Shown here in pieces: positions 61,984-64,000 of a stretch of 64,000 bases of DNA. The stretch covers positions 1-64,000 of the forward strand of contig PHEH01000001.1 of the NCBI GenBank assembly GCA_002841155.1, read 5' to 3'. Origin of the DNA: Alphaproteobacteria bacterium HGW-Alphaproteobacteria-18 (GTDB lineage Bacteria > Pseudomonadota > Alphaproteobacteria > Caulobacterales > Hyphomonadaceae). The first letter of the stretch is position 1, and every line of letters begins with the position of its first letter. Under the pieces are notes generated by a model that did no database searches, was not told the DNA's origin, and saw nothing but the letters and a program-made list of their open reading frames with translations. The translations under genes and the position numbers were made by a program.

Positions 61984-62775
61984 ATGATCGACGATATTTC
62001 GAAATTGAAACCGGCGCGGCGTTTGCGGGCGGGGAGTGGGCGGGAGTTGCGATTGATGCGGCTCGGCTGGCTGGCGGCGTGGCCGGTGGAGGATCTGGCG
62101 GCGCTGCTGGAGCTGAGTGTGCGGAGTGTGAACCGGCGGCTGGCGGCGCATGGGCTGAAGGGAGATGCGGCGCCCGGCGAGATGGGGCGATTGCTGGTGG
62201 CGGTGATGCAGGACCGGGCGGCGGATCAGTTGTTGCAGGGGGAAGAGATGAAGGAGGCGGCGCTGACCTTGCAGAGATTGGCGGGGACTGCGCGAGTTAT
62301 GCAGGCGGTGGAGACGGATGAGACAGATACAGACGAAGAGACGGATACGGATGATGATGCATGGCGCGAAGGTATTGAAAGCGAGATCGAGCGACTGGAC
62401 GCCCTGGACCGCGAACTGGCGGGCGGAGCAATGGCGGATATTGAGGACACGGGGCAAGGAGCTTCTCAAGCCATCGAACGAAAGTCTATTGAAACGGCAC
62501 CCCTTCCTGCTGTGGCGCCGCGATACACAGGCGCCGCCGCCGGGCCTTGCGCGGACGTGGTTGCTTTCGGGGGGACGTGGCGCGGGCAAGACGCGGGCGG
62601 GGGCCGAGTGGGTCCGCTGGGCGGTGTTGCAGGCGGGATATCGCCGCGTGGCGCTGGTGGGGCAGACCTTTTCGGATGTGCGCGAGGTGATGATCGAGGG
62701 GCCGAGCGGGCTGATGGCGACGGCCGCGCGGGCGGCCGACCGGCCGGTGTGGCAGCCCTCCCGCCACCGGCTTGA
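61984..62775 (+). CDS. GTA-type small terminase-like protein, abnormally long frame
   Basis: The first about 150 residues look coding: a helix-turn-helix-like start (LGWLAAWPVEDLAALLELSVRSVNRRLAAHGL) and an acidic coiled region rich in Asp/Thr/Glu. The position immediately before a terminase large subunit fits gene 1 of a gene transfer agent cluster. No stop codon occurs at the expected end, so the frame runs on across the terminase gene to 62775. The last 110 residues are low-complexity Gly/Ala and are probably not meaningful. ATG 61984 is preferred over GTG 61978; no clear ribosome site. A frameshift is possible. Confidence 0.6.
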   Translation: MIDDISKLKPARRLRAGSGRELRLMRLGWLAAWPVEDLAALLELSVRSVNRRLAAHGLKGDAAPGEMGRLLVAVMQDRAADQLLQGEEMKEAALTLQRLAGTARVMQAVETDETDTDEETDTDDDAWREGIESEIERLDALDRELAGGAMADIEDTGQGASQAIERKSIETAPLPAVAPRYTGAAAGPCADVVAFGGTWRGQDAGGGRVGPLGGVAGGISPRGAGGADLFGCARGDDRGAERADGDGRAGGRPAGVAALPPPA

Positions 62776-63697
62776 ATGGGAAAATGGCGCGGTGGCGTAT
62801 GCGTTTTCGGCCGAAGACCCTGATGGTTTGCGTGGGCCGCAATTTGATCTGGCCTGGTGTGATGAGGCGGGCGCCTGGACGAAGGGAGAGGCGGTGTGGG
62901 ATAATCTTCAGCTTGCCTTGCGGCTCGGCCCGAAGCCGATGGCGATGGTGACGACCACGCCGCGCGCGACCGCGCTGATCCGCAGGCTGAAGGCAGATGC
63001 GAGCGTGGTGGAGACGCGCACGGCGATGGCGGAGAATGCGGCCAACCTCTCGCCGGGCTTTGTGGGGTGGATGACGGCGGCCTATGGCGGCACGGCGATG
63101 GGGCGGCAGGAGCTGGACGGGGAGATGATTGATGACCCCGAAGGCGCGATGTTCCTCCGTTCCCAGATTGACGCTTTACGGGTTACGGCCGCGCCTTTGC
63201 AGCTGGACGATTGTATCGTGGCGGTGGACCCGTGCATCTCCGCAAAGCCGGGGGCGGATGCGTGCGGGATTGTGCTGGCGGGCATTCGGGACGGGCATGG
63301 CTATGTTCTGGGGGACGCTTCGGCGCCGGGGCTTTCGCCGCTGGACTGGGCGCATCGGGCGGCCCGGCTTGCCGAGCAGGCGGGGGCGAGCTGCATTGTG
63401 GCCGAGGCCAATCAGGGCGGGGATATGGTGGCCGAGATGCTGAGGATGACCGGGACGGGCGTGCCGGTGCGGCTGGTGACGGCGCGGCTTGGCAAGCGGG
63501 GACGGGCGGGGCCGGTGGCGGCGCTCTATCAGCAGGGGCGCGTCAGCCATGCGGGGAATTTTCACACGCTGGAGGATCAGATGTGCCGGTTCGGGACCGC
63601 GGAAGCGGCCGGCTCGCCCGACCGGGTGGACGCGCTGGTCTGGGCGCTGTGGGCGCTGATGGGCGAGGGGCAGGGGCCGCGCGTGCGGGTGCTGTGA
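62441..63697 (+). CDS. Terminase large subunit, gene transfer agent type
   Basis: About 418 residues. The ATPase has Walker A GGRGAGKTRAGAEWVR and Walker B DLAWCDEAG. A coupling motif TTTPRATALIRRL follows, and the C-terminal nuclease domain has IVAVDPC, IVAEANQGGDM and a late DRVDALVWALWAL. This Asp pattern and the short N-terminus match the DNA-packaging terminase of Rhodobacter-type gene transfer agents rather than tailed-phage TerL. The start is unclear: TTG 62441 follows the end of good codon use in the other frame; ATGs at 62351-62357 or 62318 are alternatives. Confidence 0.85.
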   Translation: MRTRGKELLKPSNESLLKRHPFLLWRRDTQAPPPGLARTWLLSGGRGAGKTRAGAEWVRWAVLQAGYRRVALVGQTFSDVREVMIEGPSGLMATAARAADRPVWQPSRHRLEWENGAVAYAFSAEDPDGLRGPQFDLAWCDEAGAWTKGEAVWDNLQLALRLGPKPMAMVTTTPRATALIRRLKADASVVETRTAMAENAANLSPGFVGWMTAAYGGTAMGRQELDGEMIDDPEGAMFLRSQIDALRVTAAPLQLDDCIVAVDPCISAKPGADACGIVLAGIRDGHGYVLGDASAPGLSPLDWAHRAARLAEQAGASCIVAEANQGGDMVAEMLRMTGTGVPVRLVTARLGKRGRAGPVAALYQQGRVSHAGNFHTLEDQMCRFGTAEAAGSPDRVDALVWALWALMGEGQGPRVRVL

Positions 63698-63745
63698 GGG
63701 GCGGGCGCTGGGCTTGGCTGAGCGGAGTGTTGTTGCGGAGAGTTG

Positions 63746-63865
63746 CCCCACCCTAGCCCTCCCCATAGCCATGGGGAGGGGACGGGTTGTGCGGTTGGAG
63801 AGCGAAGTTTGTCTCGTAGAGCAACAGGCCCCCTCCCCATGGCTATGGGGAGGGCTAGGGTGGGG
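63746..63865. repeat. MITE-like element with nested palindromic terminal repeats
   Basis: 36-bp perfect inverted repeats at 63746-63781 and 63830-63865 surround a 48-bp spacer. Each arm contains its own 10-bp hairpin (CCCTCCCCAT with ATGGGGAGGG) with loops AGCC and GGCT. No transposase lies inside and no target duplication was seen. It separates the terminase gene from the gene at the window end. Confidence 0.85.
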
Positions 63866-63878
63866 TGGCTATCGGCTT

Positions 63879-63894
63879 GGGGGGGGGGGGGGGG
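63879..63894. repeat. Sixteen-G homopolymer
   Basis: A run of 16 G follows the right end of the palindromic element. It lies 55 bp before the last start codon of the window. Length may vary by slippage or be a sequencing uncertainty. Confidence 0.8.
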
Positions 63895-63948
63895 CGGCAG
63901 CTCCCGGCCACATGTTGACTTTTGGGGCGGCGCAAGCCAATGGGTGCC

Positions 63949-64000
63949 ATGTCGAAACACACGAAACCTGAAACTGTTATCGAAGCGCTTGAGGCGCTCT
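63949..64000 (+). CDS. Start of an unidentified gene, cut by the window end
   Basis: An ATG at 63949 opens a frame without stop to the window end (first 17 residues MSKHTKPETVIEALEAL). There is no convincing ribosome site. It does not resemble the start of a portal protein, the gene expected after a GTA terminase, but 17 residues are too few to decide. Confidence 0.35.
   Translation, partial: MSKHTKPETVIEALEAL

Overview
The window is a high-GC stretch of a bacterial chromosome, most likely from an alphaproteobacterium of the Hyphomonas/Hyphomonadaceae type. This rests on GC-rich codon use, several TonB-dependent receptors, Tat-exported lipoprotein phosphatases, Baeyer-Villiger monooxygenases, dispersed leucine/isovalerate degradation genes, and a gene-transfer-agent type terminase at the right edge. 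The taxon is inferred. No rRNA, tRNA or CRISPR array was seen.

Layout. 1-188: end of a palindromic repeat, a strong hairpin and a decamer array. 189-1944: two lipoproteins. 2132-5687: a winged-helix/Ser-Thr-kinase/TPR membrane fusion protein and a methyltransferase. 5695-8867: biotin genes bioA (minus) divergent from bioF-bioD. 8864-19589: one minus-strand catabolic block. In transcription order it holds a GntR/FCD regulator, TonB receptor, RutB-like cysteine hydrolase, M20 hydrolase, RutF-like flavin reductase, MFS transporter, a truncated MFS half, a RutA-like flavin monooxygenase and a second M20 hydrolase. It looks like uptake, oxygenation and hydrolysis of an unknown nitrogen-containing (perhaps heterocyclic) compound, and is the best candidate for an undescribed system here. 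19856-29161: PhoD phosphatase, a second TonB receptor, a tail-to-tail histidine kinase/response regulator pair, and a DUF2946-PepSY pair. 29287-41051: monooxygenase, orphan membrane protein, MgtE, membrane-anchored lysozyme, isovaleryl-CoA dehydrogenase, hydrolase, SRPBCC protein, hybrid kinase and cNMP/patatin phospholipase. 41176-50384: methylcrotonyl-CoA carboxylase beta and alpha subunits and methylglutaconyl-CoA hydratase, interspersed with small redox, EF-hand and membrane proteins. 50388-61186: second monooxygenase, Hsp70 plus membrane J-like partner, PhoX, a triple META lipoprotein, Crp/Fnr regulator, lipoprotein and metallo-beta-lactamase-fold hydrolase. 61303-64000: palindromic elements around a DUF559 endonuclease-like gene, then terminase genes, another palindromic element, a 16-G run and the start of an unidentified gene.

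Two repeat families stand out. The first is arrays of a 10-bp unit (GGACAnnTCn) with 3-10 copies at five loci, all in the same orientation, three of them inside genes. The second is a MITE-like family of nested palindromes concentrated around the DUF559 and terminase genes at the right edge, with a partial copy at base 1. Leucine degradation appears as four separate plus-strand genes (ivd, mccB, hydratase, mccA); no HMG-CoA lyase is in view.
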